A stretch of DNA of 18,366 bases from NCBI GenBank assembly GCA_027943245.1, contig JANDJZ010001053.1, positions 1 through 18,366 on the forward strand, read 5' to 3'. How positions within the stretch are numbered: the stretch's first letter is position 1; each line of letters begins with the position of its first letter. Below, piece by piece: positions 17,047-18,366 of the stretch. The notes beneath the pieces were generated by a model, which did not search any database, was not told the DNA's origin, and saw only the letters and a list, made by a program, of their open reading frames with translations. Source of the DNA: Acanthamoeba sp. SK_2022b (lineage: Eukaryota; Discosea; Longamoebia; Acanthamoebidae). The position numbers were made by a program, and so were the translations under genes.

Positions 17047-17731
17047 ACTTTCCACAACAGCGACATCGCGACCGACAGTTCTTTCTTGTGTTTCGGCTCT
17101 TGAAGGGCATGGGACATTCCACTCCCTCTTCGGTGGCTCGGGTAGCGAATCGCTGTGTGGCCGGAGGATCTCCCCGCGGCGATTGTGCCCATTGAGCGGG
17201 GCCCTAATTAGTGCTGCGGCCAATGCCTGCCCACCGTGAGTGCTTCGTCTTTTTAGTTTCCAGTAACTCAAGCGCACGCGCCATCATTTCGTTGGGGTGA
17301 CCACGTACACTTATCGGCCCCCTTCGGGAGTGTTTCTGGACATAGGCACATCTTCTTTGGGTTCATTCTTGCCTCCTTGGTCAAGTTACTCCGATCATAA
17401 TCATCATCGATTGAGATGGCAAGCTGGCGCAACCACTCCGATGTACCCCCCCCCCCGCCTTTCGCTTTCGCTATATCGGGGGGGGGGGCATCTTTTCTAT
17501 TCAGGACAGCCAAATCAGGCGAATCAGAAAATGTTCTATTCTACTACAAGTTAATTTCTGTTTATAATCGCTCGCCCACACGCCAATCCGTGGTAGGCCG
17601 GCCCATTGTAAAATCCAGAGATTCAATCTGCCCCCTTTTTTTATCTGGCATTTGATTCTTGGTAGCCAGTGGCGGCTTGTCATGCCCTTCTCATCTGGCT
17701 CGCGCGTGGGCGTTGCGTGCACGCTACACAG
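17047..17731. other. Spacer between POP4 and the PH-domain exon
   Basis: About 685 bases with POP4 3' UTR at the left and probably the promoter, 5' UTR and first exon or intron of the PH gene at the right. A frame at 17513-17268 (-) lacks an ATG and is not supported. The stretch 17600-17660 is T-rich. The most notable content is a C11/G11 inverted homopolymer pair at 17446-17488. I could not identify the start exon of the PH gene. Confidence 0.4.
17446..17488. repeat. Inverted homopolymer pair, C11 and G11, with 21-base loop
   Basis: Eleven C (17446-17456) and eleven G (17478-17488) are exact inverted repeats separated by 21 bases that include a short TATA-like segment (CTATATC). It can form a hairpin, and the G run could take part in a four-stranded structure. 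Confidence 0.9.
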
Positions 17732-18366
17732 TTGGAGGGTTACCTGCAGAAGCACTCGCCCAAGGGCATCGTGAAGCTGTGGAAGACGCGGTACTTCCAG
17801 CAGCGCAAGGGCGTCATCTACTACTACCGCAAGAAGGGCGACGTCACCCCTCTGGGCATGATCGACTGCGCCGACATCACCGAGATACGATGGAAGCGGC
17901 CACAGCAGCAGCCGCTGCCGCCGCCGCCGCAGCAAGCCACGGGCGACAACAGCGACAACGCCGCCAATAGCAGCGTCGCCGCTGTCGACGTGCTGCCGCG
18001 GAGGAGCACGGACGGAGGCGAGGTGGAGGGCCAGGAGGGCGGCAAGGCGTTCGAGATCCGGACGCCCACGCGCGTCTACACGCTGGCCACCGAGTCCGAG
18101 GAGCTGGCGCGCAAGTGGGTCGACGGCCTGCGACACTACATCGTCGACGAGCAGCGACGCAAGCGCACGGAGCTCGACCACTACATCACCAGCGGCGGCC
18201 AGCAGCCCAGCCTGCCCTCCCTCTCCGTCAGCGTCAACTCGGACTCGGACGACGACGAGGACCCGCAGCGCGAGGAGCAGCGCGGGGCCAGCGCGCGAGG
18301 CGACGGCAGCGTGGCGCTCCGCAAGTCGCGCAAGGAGGAGGAGAAGGAGCTGGGCCTGCTCGCCGG
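17732..18366 (+). CDS. PH-domain protein, internal part (5' exon unresolved, 3' end outside window)
   Basis: The frame is open from an acceptor CTACACAG at 17731 to the right edge, 211 codons. It begins directly with a PH domain: LEGYLQKHSPKGIVKLWKTR, a tyrosine run, GMIDCADITEIRW, then after an insertion FEIRTPTRVYTLATESEELA and the conserved Trp in KWVDGLRHYI. A Gln/Pro/Asn/Gly-rich insertion of about 45 residues splits the middle beta strands. Beyond the domain the sequence is Ser/Asp/Glu-rich. PH domains typically bind membrane phosphoinositides or proteins. Without the rest, the protein class (for example GAP or GEF) cannot be stated. The upstream in-frame stop near 17663 shows an earlier exon is needed. 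Confidence 0.75.
   Translation, partial: MEGYLQKHSPKGIVKLWKTRYFQQRKGVIYYYRKKGDVTPLGMIDCADITEIRWKRPQQQPLPPPPQQATGDNSDNAANSSVAAVDVLPRRSTDGGEVEGQEGGKAFEIRTPTRVYTLATESEELARKWVDGLRHYIVDEQRRKRTELDHYITSGGQQPSLPSLSVSVNSDSDDDEDPQREEQRGASARGDGSVALRKSRKEEEKELGLLA

Noticed and set aside
17268..17513. Minus-strand frame between POP4 and the PH gene
   Set aside because: It starts at TTG, not ATG, includes the translated C/G homopolymers and shows no domain.

Overview
The window reads as nuclear DNA of a GC-rich, intron-dense unicellular eukaryote, most like Acanthamoeba. Genes on both strands are cut into many short exons by introns of roughly 45-200 bases with GT/GC...AG ends. There is a cytosolic-type tRNA-Lys and eukaryote-only proteins (PEX4, POP4, F-box/WD40, cullin, LIM). 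All gene models below were spliced by eye from frame, splice motifs and family conservation; no search or transcript was available.

Left part (1-5552): the 3' end of a lysine-rich gene (+) converges on a seven-exon four-helix membrane protein (-). Two of its introns each carry an identical tRNA-Lys(CUU) gene. Next come about 1.2 kb with only decayed coding fragments, then a two-exon membrane-anchored ankyrin-repeat protein (-).

Middle (5553-11048): a three-exon LIM protein with a coiled-coil tail (-), a tentative small mitochondrial-type gene (-), a divergent set of exons of uncertain partnership (+), and a many-exon F-box/WD40 protein with a complete seven-repeat propeller (+).

Right part (11222-18366): a twelve-exon gene that encodes an intact dual-specificity phosphatase followed, without a break, by a cullin-like body lacking the C-terminal neddylation domain (+). 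PEX4, the peroxisomal ubiquitin-conjugating enzyme, converges on it (-). POP4, the RNase P/MRP subunit, diverges from PEX4 across 101 bases (+). The 5' part of a PH-domain gene (+) runs off the right edge.

Three neighbours (F-box/WD40, phosphatase-cullin, PEX4) belong to ubiquitin-conjugation families. Each has a known or likely separate role, so the clustering may be chance. The phosphatase-cullin fusion is the most unusual object in the window.
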